Source: Amoebidium appalachense
Lineage: Eukaryota > Ichthyosporea
Assembly: GCA_963693365.1 (NCBI GenBank)
Contig: CAVNZM010000017.1
Location: 5,518,001 to 5,582,000 of the forward strand
Reading direction: 5' to 3'
DNA: 64,000 nt
Under the pieces are notes generated by a model. That model was not told the DNA's origin, made no database searches, and saw nothing but the letters and a program-made list of their open reading frames with translations. Both the position numbers and the translations under genes were made by a program. Below are positions 40,239-50,753 of this stretch, one piece after another; position 1 is the first letter of the stretch, and the number at the start of each line of letters is the position of its first letter.

Positions 40239-40681
40239 CTCCCTCCCCCACCCACCCACCCCTCTCTCTCTCCCCCCTTTTCCCTCTCCTTGTCCCACGT
40301 TGTCTCGCACTGTCAAGGCTTATATTCCTGTCTTTTCTTCAGCATCCACATTAGTTGACCCCGTCGAAATTGTTATTTGAAACAGTGTTTCCAAAGGATA
40401 AACACGTTGAAATTCATCTTTCAAGTTCACCGACAGCCCCCTTTCCCCCTCCCTCCCCCCTCCCCTCCCCATATCCCCCTCCCCATATCCCCCCTCCCCC
40501 CCCCCCCCCCCCCCCCCCACCACCACCACCCCACCCTCACCTCTCCTCCCTCCTTTTAAACGAACCTACAAACACATGCTCAACACGCACGCACACAGGC
40601 ACATGTGCACACACACACATTCCCACCCGTGACCACGCATGCGCACGCACACACACACACACTCACTCACTCACTCACGCG

Positions 40682-40761
<80 letters not shown>

Positions 40762-40793
40762 CAGACACTCCCGGACCTCTGCACACAGAACGT

Positions 40794-40832
<39 letters not shown>

Positions 40833-42045
40833 GAGGGGGGGAGAGAGAAATCTTGCTTGTACATCCAGTCATTTATGGGGATTGATTCTTTATTTTATTT
40901 TTTATCATCATTTATGATTTTTATTTTGGCTGCAGGTCAAGTATGACGTCAAGACGGGGGATGCACGAGATGTCATTCTGGAATATGCCGACACAAACCG
41001 TACCATCCCCCCCCCCCCCCCTCCCCCTCCTCCCCCCCCTCCCCCCCCCCCCCCCCCCCCTCCCCCCCCCTCTCCCACAACGATATGCCAAACCATTGTT
41101 GAGTGAAAAAATTGCTTAGAAAAAGTATTACTGGCTGCCCCCCCCCTCCCCCCCTTTTTTTTTCTTTTTTTCTTTTTTGCGCATCTGGATACTGCTATTG
41201 ATTATACATTGTTTTACGCTGTACACCACACTCTGACCCCCTCCCCAACACACACAATTAGACACAAGCACACAAGCACACAATACACACACCACTTTCA
41301 CCCCGCACACAGCCCAGAATCAACCCTCCCCCCTCCTCCCCTCCCCACTCCCCCCCCCTCCCCCCCCCCCCCCCCCCGGCCAGCCCACTCCCCCAGCCTA
41401 AAGAAAACAGACGCCCTTCGCGAACTTCTATGGCATTTTTAGATGTGATTTCATGTTCAGGGTTTTCTCATGATCTTCGTGGTGCCTTACCATTGCGTGA
41501 AAATGAGCAAGCAATGATTTGCATGCAGTTGTTGAAACTGTGACCTACCTAACATAACATTATGATTATAGTCAACGTTAGCATATGTATGAACAGTGGT
41601 TTAGCACGAGATTGCAGGTTTTTTGCTTAAAATCAACATAATCGGTACTGTATAAAGAGATGGTCTAGCATAAAGTTGTTTGTTCAGATTCAACTTATCA
41701 CATCAGCGGCTTCTATTCTTGTGTTTTGTGCATAAACGTATGACACATATAGCATTATTAGTAGCCTCTTAGGGGCATATACGTACTGTACCTAAGGCTT
41801 CGTTATTCTATTTTGCTCATCCACGTACATATGCCTGCATTAGTCTACTTTGCGTATACTCGTGCTTATCAACTTCCCACCCACAGAGATGGATCTCCTA
41901 GTCTTGGGTGCTACGAACAGGGGGGTCTTGTCGCGGACCTTTTTGGGGAGTGTTAGTGACTACTGTGTGCAAAACAGTAAGTTAACCCCCCCCCCCCCCC
42001 CCCCCGTCGGTTTATGTTGTGCACACACACAAACGCGTGCACGCA

Positions 42046-42090
<45 letters not shown>

Positions 42091-42097
42091 ACACACA

Positions 42098-42140
<43 letters not shown>

Positions 42141-43149
42141 ACACACTCACACACACACTTGAAACGCAAACAGTCAGCCAATCAAGCACACACTTGTTCA
42201 GCCTCTGCTATTCACATACCCTCCCCCCCCCCCCCCTTCCCCCCAACACCCACCCACTCACCCCCCCCCCCCCCCTTCCCTGTGCGGCCCATCCCCCTCC
42301 TCTTCACACGTACGCACACACATAAACCCCCTCCCCCCTCCTCCCCCCTCCCCCCCCTCCCCCCCCCCTCCCCCCCCCTCCCCCCCCCCCCCCCCCCAAA
42401 CACACACACACACACCACCACCACCATCACCAGCCCCACCACCACACCCACACACGCACACATCCCATCGACTCTCTTCAGAGCATCTGAGCACGTTTTG
42501 TCGTGCTTTACCCACATGTTAAGGGGGTTTCTTTTAGGTTTTCGGGCCGGGCCGGGTCAGAGGGAATTCTAGCTATATGATTGGTGTACTGCGCCTCAGC
42601 TGCGCACCATCGTTCTGGCCTCAGCAAGGTTCAGATGCGCCATAATTTAACAAAAGAGAAAGAGAAAAGACAAGAAAAAAGAAGTAAAGAATGGAATAAT
42701 AATAAAGCATTAGGAAGACGATTGCAGTTCATATCGTGATTTATTTGCTGAGCAAATGGCTTGACCCGGATGTGCTGGAATGGGGACAATTAATCGGTCC
42801 AAAAGAAACCCCCCTTTAAAGTACATCTCCGTCACACATGCCCAGCAAATCCCCTACACACATGCCACACAAAAACGATACACCGCAAAACACTGTGAAC
42901 ACCGATTCCGTCGGCCCTAGATGTGCAAGGTGTGCGGTGTGCGTGTGTGCTCTCTTTTCTTTCGCTTTGTTTTTCCTTGCTTATTTTCTTCTTTTTTTTT
43001 TTCCCTTCATGCCCCCCCCCCCCCCCCCCCCCCCCCCCCGCCATCCCCCGCCCCGCTCCGCCCCCCCACACACAAACCCAAACAAAGGGGGGGGGGGGGG
43101 GGGGAAATGAAATGTTGTAAGTGATGAAGTAAGGTGTTTCGTGTAGATT

Positions 43150-43188
<39 letters not shown>

Positions 43189-43490
43189 TTCCTGGGGCCC
43201 GAACTCTTGTCCTCATTTTCCCCTTTCGGCTTAGTGATACCCTTCCGGGGTTTATGCTGTTTACTCGAGGCAAACTTTGAGAGAGACCAGTCTCAGGTAT
43301 GGGGGTTTTTGCTCGGAATATCCCCTCAGCGGTATATCATGATCACGTACATAGCGGATGTCGGGTGATGATTTTATATCAGGGTGTGCACTCTTTGCAT
43401 CCTCGAACTGTTTTAATCTCTGGCTTCTCCCCCTCAGGCAAATGCCCCGTCGTGTTGGTGAGGAAAGAAAGTTACACTGGGCCGGTGTGA
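36794..43490 (+). CDS. universal stress protein (UspA domain), six exons, complete
   Basis: Exons 36,794-36,913; 38,112-38,145; 39,557-39,663; 40,936-40,999; 41,887-41,976; 43,438-43,490 join in phases 0-1-0-1-1 into 155 aa, the usual length of a single-domain USP. The start MARKVLVCIDRSEGG gives beta-1 with the conserved Asp, then A-x-x-W-A helix 1, DDVTLFSVVP (beta-2), VYTHAAPVFG from a 34-bp exon, a helical EETEKLLAYL segment, VKYDVKTGDARDVIL, and MDLLVLGATN...TFLGSVSDYC, then KCPVVLVR as the last strand. The family binds ATP through G-2x-G-9x-G-[ST]; here the second Gly is Asn119 (Gly116, Gly129-Ser130 kept), so nucleotide binding may be weakened. Homodimeric cytosolic stress roles are known for the family; the role here is inferred. 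The coding part is 468 bp within 6.7 kb, with introns full of C tracts and CA repeats. Confidence 0.92.
38377..39056 (+). repeat. CA / CCCA compound microsatellite
   Basis: This 680-bp array alternates (CA)n with (CCCA)n blocks in several rounds. It sits in intron 2 of the stress-protein gene and is followed by a C run and an AAAG-rich stretch (39,090-39,210). Open frames across it (His-Thr, Cys-Val) are not genes. Confidence 0.92.
43247..43387 (+). repeat. dispersed repeat, copy 1 (in USP intron 5)
   Basis: The segment begins GGGGTTTATGCTGT and contains CTCGAGGCAAA, CTCAGGTATGGGGG, GCTCGGAATATCCCCTCAGC and ATCATGATCACGTACATAG. It matches 57,541-57,700 almost word for word and, in opposite orientation, intron 1 of cysteine-rich modules B and C. 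Confidence 0.85.
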
Positions 43491-43880
43491 TTCAGATTCT
43501 AAAAAAGGGTGTCGACGAAATAAGTTTAAAAAGCCCCCCTGATATCGAAGTCCATTTATTACACTTTGTTCGGAGGTTCGTTTTGCTCTCTCCCTTTTGT
43601 CTTCTGGTGGTGTCTGTGTGAATATATTGGTGTTCTTCAATGGTAATAATGGGGTTTCAGCTAGGTGCAAAATGGACCAACTTGTAAGAGTTATTATTAG
43701 CCATATGAACATATGAAAGTACGGAACGGCGTTTTGGGGCTACTGGTTAAAATTTCTTGGTGGTGACGTCACCAAGCCTGTGTGTTAGGGACAGTGTTAA
43801 TGGTGGGTGCTTATTGCGCAAAATCCTGTTTTCCGTCTTAGGTCTTCTTGTTTTATCTGTTACAAAAAAAATGCGAAATT

Positions 43881-43882
<2 letters not shown>

Positions 43883-43915
<33 letters not shown>

Positions 43916-43942
43916 GTGGTGGTGGTGGTGGTGGTGGTGTGT

Positions 43943-44023
<81 letters not shown>
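43883..44023 (+). repeat. compound tract T32-(GGT)8-(GT)9-G68
   Basis: Four simple repeats join without spacers: T to 43,914, GGT to 43,939, GT to about 43,956, then pure G to 44,023. Such an ordered series suggests stepwise slippage from one unit to the next. The long G run could form quadruplexes. Confidence 0.9.
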
Positions 44024-44024
<1 letters not shown>

Positions 44025-44331
44025 TACGAGTGGATTGTAGAGTACGACATGAAGTAGATGAGAACATAAACAAATTATTTTTAACATTACTCACCAATTT
44101 ATGGTGCCACATTGCACACGTAATTGCCTTGTGTGTGATAAAAACATGGCTTTGTGATATCAGCGTATGTCATGCTCTTTATGACTGCGAATATGAAGTG
44201 CACGAAAGACCAAAAACAATCGCGAAGGCCGATGTATAGATTCGAGGCAACACCAATAAATTTGCATCAATGTGTGGGATCATCTTGTGAGCCTCAGACC
44301 GACCAAGTCTCACTCCTTTGCTCCCCCCCCC

Positions 44332-44363
<32 letters not shown>

Positions 44364-44786
44364 ATGTGTGTGTCTGAGGGTGTGTGTGTGTGTGGTACTA
44401 TGTGTGTGTCGTGTGTGTGTGTGGCCCCGGGGGGGGGGGGGGGGGGGGGGGGCAGGGGCGTGAGCCTGGGAGAGAGAGCGAGAGGATGAGAGCGCGGAAG
44501 GAGGGAGCAGCTCGAAAGAGTAAGAGATCGCCACTGAAAGGGACATGGAATTCAGGAGTGAGAGAATGGGATATTGGGAGAAGAAAGGACGATGGGGGAA
44601 AGGGAAAGCCTCGCCGAGAAAGGGAAAAGAGAGTCTCAGAGGGGGAGAGCGAGAGAGAGAGACAGAGACAGATCGAGAGAGAGAGGGGAGAGGGAGGGAG
44701 GGAGGGAGGGAGAGGGGGGGGGAGGGGGAGAGAGAGGGAGAGAGAGGGGGGGGAGGGGGAGAGAGAGGGAGAGAGAGGGAGAGGCC

Positions 44787-44868
<82 letters not shown>

Positions 44869-45493
44869 CACACACACACACACACAGAGAGAGAGAGATA
44901 GATACATAAGGGTGGGTGAGGGTGATGGGGGGGATTCAAAGAGAGAGGGGGGAGGGGGTGTGGGGGGGAGGGGGGAGAACGAGAGAGAGAGGGTGAAAGG
45001 GTGAGAGAGAGAGATGGAGTTCGGGAGACTCGGGGAGAGAGAGAGCCTCGCGTGGTACAACGAGGAGCTGGAACAATATTAATGGGTTGCGATCGTGCTG
45101 CGTCCATTGTGTTGATGATGGTGTGCTGGCAAACAACACACAGACTCAAACTTAACTGGACACCCCGATTTAGTCACCGTGACAACGGAAAAACTTTTTT
45201 TCGCAAAGGAGCGGTTTTTGGAGAATGGGAGCTATTATGCATAGCGCTAACTTTACATGCGGGTACAAGAAAAAGCCCTATGTATACATGCACGCTGACA
45301 TCGAATCCTCCACACACCAGTCTGATACCGATTCTAGAATTTGAAGGTATTGGCCGCTGTGACATGTTTTCTGGCATTTCGGAGTTCTTTGCCGCTTACT
45401 CTCAGATTAAACAGTGTACAGGCGATGGTATACATAGGATTGGATGGTACAGAAATTTGGAGTGGCATAAGATCAGCGGCTGTGTGACACTAC

Positions 45494-45584
45494 ATGGTAG
45501 GCTTCTCTCCCCCCATCCCCATGGAGCACCCGGGCACTATATGGTAGTGCTTCTCTCCCCCCATCCCCATGGAGCACCCGGGCC
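45494..45584 (+). repeat. 47-bp tandem duplication
   Basis: Two copies of a unit containing ATGGTAG, CTTCTCTCCCCCCATCCCCA and GGAGCACCCGGGC, period 47 bp. They are almost identical, so the duplication is recent. Confidence 0.85.
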
Positions 45585-45954
45585 CTTCGAAATCACTGAC
45601 ACACACGCGCGAATACCGTGAGTGACGTACACCGTGCTAACACATACAACCTTTTCGAATACAATGCCATACAGTGCGACGTGTTATAACAACCGTCGTA
45701 TTTTTTAATAAGTGTGCCTCCCCCCCCCCCCCTCCCCCCCCCCCCTCCCCCCCTCCCCCCCCCCCCCCCCCCCCCCCCCACCACCACCACGCGACTGTGT
45801 GCACTGGTTGCTGTGGTGGGCGCTAGTGGTTGAGGTGTTGCCTGGTGCCACGGTGGGCACGGTGTCAAAGACTTGGTACTCTGGGGGTCACACATGCTTT
45901 TGTAGGGGTTGCAATTGTGGGGGGGAGGGGGGGGGGGGGGGGGGGGGGGGAGGC

Positions 45955-46030
45955 GGGGGGCCCGGACACCTGACGGTGCCGGGCTGATGGGGGGAGGCGG
46001 CCCGGACACCTGACGGTGCCGGGCTGATTG
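45955..46030. repeat. two tandem hairpins downstream of the cysteine-rich gene
   Basis: CCCGGACACCTGACGGTGCCGGG occurs twice in tandem (period about 41 bp). Each copy folds into a stem CCCGG-A-CACC / GGTG-CCGGG with a TGAC loop and one bulge. They lie 110-180 bp beyond the stop codon at 46,138 (minus-strand sense), so they may be 3' UTR structures. Confidence 0.45.
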
Positions 46031-46137
46031 ACAACTGATACTGCAATGATCATGCATTTATTGGGCCACACATCACCACATATGGCCCGGGTCTGACACC
46101 TGGGGGGTGTTCCCGGCCCCACTAGGTATGCGGGGCC

Positions 46138-48841
46138 TTAAAACCCATAACACTTAGCCATCTGTAGCTTGTTGTAGAGGGCCGAAGCCAATTTGAATTT
46201 CTTGCCACTGTTCAGATACGAACTTAAGCCATTCGAATTCAGGTTATCAACCTCACAACCAGCAGCAGAAATCATCGATGTCTGGCACATTTGGCACAGG
46301 GTTATAGTACTGGCAGATTGGGTGCCTGAACATTGAACCCTGCATGGTATACCAGCAAGTTCCTCGCTCAATTTCTGCATGTGGGAAGTTGTGATGGGTA
46401 CGTTAGAACACTGCAAAACGCAAGGCTTGAAAGGTCTAAAGGTTATTACGGTCAATATGCATATGACAGGAGGTGAAATGTCGAACAATTATTTTGGGAT
46501 GCCCGTTCATCGGATCGGCCGTGCAAAGAATGCCCAAACCGCTTAAAAATCGATGTCTCTCGGACTGACTGCGCTTCTCTTGAAACTAGGTCGTAAAGAA
46601 CTCAGTACGGTCATGTATACTATATTGAAATACAATGAGTCGGTTACACAGGTGCTTCAGCTATCGGCAAACTTAGCCTATTTATGATCGAGGAACTTGC
46701 TAGTACATCTCAGAACCCAAACCAAGGACATTTGCATGATACGTTGTGACGGTTATTCGCGTTAAAGGCCACTTATATCACCCGGGGTGCCAGCGAATTT
46801 TGTTTATTCTAGATGGCATTTGTGTAAAGTATACAAACAAAAATAACAGTACCATTATTCAAGTAAAAAAATGCATCTAGTCCAGCCTCGCAGTATGTCT
46901 TCCACGGTGACCGTGAAGTCACTAACCAAATATTTATTGCAAACGGGAATTTCGGCAGAGAGGGGTCAAGTTGGGGTTTAGCGAGTGAGTGTCATCATGC
47001 ACTGTGATTGGAAGGAAAGGGAGGAAGGGAGGGAAGCACCAACCTTCTTTTTATCATAGCAGTCCAACCATGAAAATAGCTTGCCAAAGAACGTATTTTC
47101 CTTGCTGCACACTGATGTTTCATCGACATCGGCCCTGCTCATAGTCTGCATGTGGGATTTGTGGTGGGTACGTTAGAACACTGCAAAACGCAAGGCTTGA
47201 AAGGTCTAAAGGTTATTACGGTCAATATACAGGATGCGACTGAAATGTCGAATAATCATTTTGGGAACTTCGCCCGTTCATCGGATCGGCCGTGCAAAGA
47301 ATGCCCAAACCGCTTAGATGTCTCTCGGACTGACTGCCCTTCTCTAGAAACTAGGTCGTAAAGAACTCAGTACGGTCAATATAAATACAATGAGTCGGTT
47401 ACACGGGTGCTTCAGCTATCGGCAAACTTAAAAATTTTAAATCGAGGAACTTGCAAGTACATATAAACCAAACCACAAAGGACATTTGCATAATACGTGT
47501 GACGGTTATTCGCGTTAAAGGCCACTAATATCACCCGGGGTGCCAGCGAATTATGTTTATTCTAGATGGCATTTGTGTAAGTATACAGAAAAAAATAACC
47601 GTGGAGTACCATAACTCAAGTAAAAAATTGCATCGAGTCCAGCCTTGCAGTATGTCTTCAGTGACCGAAGTCACTAACCCTAGAGCTTTTAGAAGTGTAA
47701 CTTTGAAAGTACCCTATTTTGCGGATCTCGGAACTTTCTTCGCCGACGCGCAAAGGCATATACTAATTAGCAACAAAAGTTACACTTTCATGATGAGGGG
47801 CGGTCCCATATATTTTATTTTGGGTGTTTATGTCTATTTTTTTATGTTTACTATGAGCGATCATGAAGGGGCATCGAGGTTTGCCAACGTTACCCGTCTG
47901 GCCCACAATGTTACCCATCAATAAGTGATTTTGGGCGGCGGCATGTGTGTGGCGGCGGCTCACCCGCTGCTGCATCAATTGAACTGCCAAGTCAGACGCA
48001 CTCCGAGGTTGGTCAAAAATCCGCCCACGGATAATGATAAAGCTGTCGCATGCGCAGTGTTTTCCTACAAAACACTATATTTTCTTGCTGCGCTTTGGTA
48101 AAGTAGTGTATTTACTCTCTACATGGAAAATTTCAGCTCCATCCGATGATCATAAAGGTACCAAACCCTTGTTCTTTGTCGAGGGAAGATGGGTAATATT
48201 GAACGTCACCCTCTCTAATTGAACGATTTTCCAAAAATTCCCCGGATACAAGATGGGAAGGCTTTGAATGTTACCCTTCCAGCACTGGGGCTAACCAAAT
48301 ATTTATTGCAAACGGGAATTTCGGCAGAGAGGTGTCACGTTGGGGTTTAGGGAGGGATTGTCATCATGCAATGTGATTGGAAGGAAAGGGACGAGGGGAG
48401 GGAAGTACCAACCACTTCCAATTCAGCGCAATAGTAGACGGCCATCATTCTAAGCTCTTTGGTGGTGCATGTATACTTGAAGGTGCTGCAGGCATTGGCT
48501 GACAGACACTCGCTATACGCAGGGCCGGAAGAAGGGCTGGAAGCCTCCTTCAGTTTGTCACACTTGTCCTTCACAGCCCTCTTGCAAGCCTTTGTGACTT
48601 CTTCATTGTCGTAGTCAAAATTCACATTAGCAGCAGCAGGCTTAGACCCCTGTCGGCAAGTAATTTTTTAGAATCTTAAAATACTCTCTAATTCATATTT
48701 AGAGAAATTAGGCCAGGGCAGGGGAGTGTCAGTCTCAAGGCCGCACCGTGTTGCTGCATCTCACCACTGGATCATGAGTCAACCCCGGGCCGTTGTCTAT
48801 GTATGCGCTACCGATGGCATGGCCCGGTCACTAGTTTGCTA

Positions 48842-48881
<40 letters not shown>

Positions 48882-48883
48882 AC

Positions 48884-48957
<74 letters not shown>

Positions 48958-50218
48958 TGTGTGTGTGACTTTAATCTGTTTGGGGTTTTCTGAAGTGGCC
49001 ACAGCATGATGAGGGAACCCCTAAGCTTCGGTGACACCAAACTAAACTTCATTTCACTTGCATTGTGATGCAAGAACTCCGAATCGCCTCAGGCTAAACC
49101 AAATACACCGTGATCCATATGCATGAAAACACCGGTCTCGTGTAACAATCAAGGGTTTATATATGAACGTTATGTTGTATATTACTCACATTTTCAGCCT
49201 TGCACGTTCCGTCCTTCAGCTTGCCGAGGTGGCCCAAGACAACATCGTCAACGGCTGTTTCATTGGCACATCCACCCTCTCGGAAGAGTTCGGTCTTGCA
49301 TGAGGTGCATTGCCTTAGCGACGACACAGAGGGTCTGGCATTGCGGCAATCCTCATCACACCTGTTAGGTATAGACTGCAACGGGAAAACCCCCATCATC
49401 AGTCTTGCAGCTATAGCCACTAGTGTATCCGTAGTAGTACGTTTGCATTGCATGTGCAAGCAGGTGTACCAGACGCTAGGCCTGGAAGGCTTGGGCAAGA
49501 CTTTATGCAATACTGAGTGAAGCCAAGGCAGTGACAGCTTAACAATTAGAGGAAACCAGAGACCACTATAATTTATTATACTGTGCCTCGCTGACAATAA
49601 ATATAGCATACTGACTGTTGTCACCCTGAGTCACCCCGGAGTGCAACAACACGGGCCGCATCGTGGCATACAGAGCGCTAACCAACTCTTGCGATTGGGC
49701 TTATTCTGTTCTGCCAGTGTAAAGTGCTCAATTACTGCCTAGATAACCATAAGGTGTACTAAAGGACTTTCGGTACAAAAGTACTAACTTGAGGTATGTT
49801 GTATCAGTGCATGCATACTCGAAACCGAAGAATAGGGATGAGTTGTCGTGACTAGGTGCCTCTTAGGCTCAACGGAGTGGCTGAACCACTTGCGTGACGT
49901 GAACCGCATGCATGTGTTTATGGGATAAGACGATCATTCATTTAGAGGGTCTTACCTCGCCAACCACGCCGCAAACTTTGATTGAAAACTGCAGCAGCTC
50001 GTCGTAGGTGCAGAACCCATCTGCCTCGCACACCTTTGCCGCAATGCACGTGTCATACGCCAAGAAATCCGCGGGGTCGCATATGGCTATCATCTTGTCC
50101 CTACACTTGCTGCTGATGCTGCCATTATAAGGGGCCGGACCGGGCACAGGGACCGGGACTATCGGGGCCTTGATCACTGACCCTTTGCCTGTGATTGAGT
50201 TCTGCACATAGGCCATAG
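46138..50218 (-). CDS. secreted cysteine-rich protein gene A (main body; exon 1 split by retrotransposon)
   Basis: Exons (minus): remainder of exon 1 50,218-49,956; exon 2 49,375-49,190; exon 3 48,649-48,413; exon 3b 47,145-47,044; exon 4 46,374-46,138 (TAA). All junctions are phase 0 with GTAAG, GTGAGT and GTTGGT donors. Before the insertion exon 1 would have been 106 codons and the protein 359 aa. I do not recognise the family. Exons 1 and 3 share one cysteine pattern (C-x5-C, then Y-x2-C-x4-[VA]-C-x4-C-T-x2-EL, then C); exons 2 and 4 share another (C-x3-C, then C-x2-C-x6-8-G-C, then L-x2-L). The gene is therefore two repeats of a two-domain unit, with a 34-codon exon 3b between. The signal peptide is separated by 3.6 kb of LTR element, so this copy is probably not secreted in this allele, unless an upstream module is spliced to exon 3. 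Confidence 0.7.
46375..48412 (-). repeat. duplicated introns flanking exon 3b
   Basis: The intron before exon 4 (46,375-47,043) and the intron before exon 3b (47,146-48,412) are near copies at both ends. Shared words include GGGTACGTTAGAACACTGC, TCGGATCGGCCGTGCAAAG, TATCACCCGGGGTGCCAGCG and ATTTATTGCAAACGGGAATT. The second is longer because of the MITE-like insertion. This shows that exon 3b and its intron arose by, or were caught in, a local tandem duplication. Confidence 0.8.
47680..48290. mobile_element. MITE-like insertion in intron 3 of gene A
   Basis: This 611-bp segment is flanked on both sides by CTAACC (47,674-47,679 and 48,291-48,296). The paralogous intron between exons 3b and 4 has one CTAACC at the same point (about 46,919) and no insert, so the insertion is precise with a 6-bp target duplication. 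The ends form imperfect inverted repeats: TAGAAGTGTAACTTTGAAAG near the left end matches the complement of the right end at 16 of 20 positions. It has no coding capacity beyond a 123-aa frame without recognisable features. Confidence 0.6.
48844..48966 (+). repeat. (TG)n microsatellite in intron 2 of gene A
   Basis: Two TG blocks are separated by CACGG. The flank AGTGGCCACAGCATGATGAG...CTAAGCTTCGGTGACACC downstream is repeated beside the TG tracts at 54,152 and 55,427, so the tract marks the boundary of the tandem unit. Confidence 0.9.
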
Positions 50219-50698
50219 TGTAAACAGTTGGACTAGTTAGGATAAGGCAGAGTACAACTGAATCAAAATAAAGACAGAGAACGGGTAGAAAGGCACACGC
50301 GGCCAGGTTGCTTTTACTATGGGCCGACTCAGTCTGTCTCAGACTTCACTGATGTGATCCCCGTACTGGGACGGCTTTCTTATATAGCCCCCAGGTTTCG
50401 GATCAAGGCCCAGGATTGGTTCATCCGCGGCCAGCGCGGGTGGCAACATGCCATTTGTGATTCTGGTGCGGTCCGAGCCAGTCAGACCTTTGTCCTATTT
50501 ATGCAAACCTCTTATTGGTTCACTTCGTTTATGTGGTATGCAGCTGAAGAACCATATATGGTTCAATTCTTAGGTCAGAGTGAGTCCTATTGGTGCGGAC
50601 ATAATATTTATGTGATATTCATGACAAAGCACGAATCGTGTGCTAGTAGATCACATTCTTTAGTAAACATGTACAGTTCATGTGTACAGTTGTTTACA
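50219..50698 (-). repeat. 3' LTR of the retrotransposon
   Basis: 480 bp, bounded by TGTAAACA and TGTTTACA in plus orientation, immediately next to the target duplication CATAG and the polypurine tract. It is identical to the other LTR except near position 50,222 (A versus C). Confidence 0.92.
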
Positions 50699-50715
50699 CT
50701 CCCCCCCTTGTCGGG

Positions 50716-50753
50716 AGCCTGGTGGTGTCGTTAGACAAGCAAACCACCAGGCT
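50716..50753. repeat. 11-bp perfect hairpin next to the polypurine tract
   Basis: AGCCTGGTGGT (50,716-50,726) and ACCACCAGGCT (50,743-50,753) form a stem with a 16-nt loop. In the minus-strand element RNA it sits just upstream of the polypurine tract and could be a packaging or priming structure; this is inference. Confidence 0.45.

Larger units (their letters stand above)
43491..46137. other. intergenic region between USP and cysteine-rich genes
   Basis: No gene is supported. It contains the compound tract at 43,883-44,023, GA-rich DNA at 44,470-45,010 with a pure (GA)n at 44,790-44,862, a 206-aa open frame at 45,001-45,621 that starts in the GA repeat and ends in a tandem repeat (so probably chance), and C/G tracts at 45,720-45,780 and 45,920-45,950. 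A CRE palindrome lies at 43,764-43,771. Confidence 0.5.

Noticed and set aside
45001-45621. 206-codon plus-strand open frame
   Set aside because: Begins inside a GA microsatellite and ends in a tandem duplication; no recognisable motif, splice pattern or compositional sign of coding.
50354-50734. 126-codon plus-strand frame repeated as 117 codons at 53,475-53,828
   Set aside because: It lies inside the two LTRs, antisense to the element, and is identical only because the LTRs are identical.
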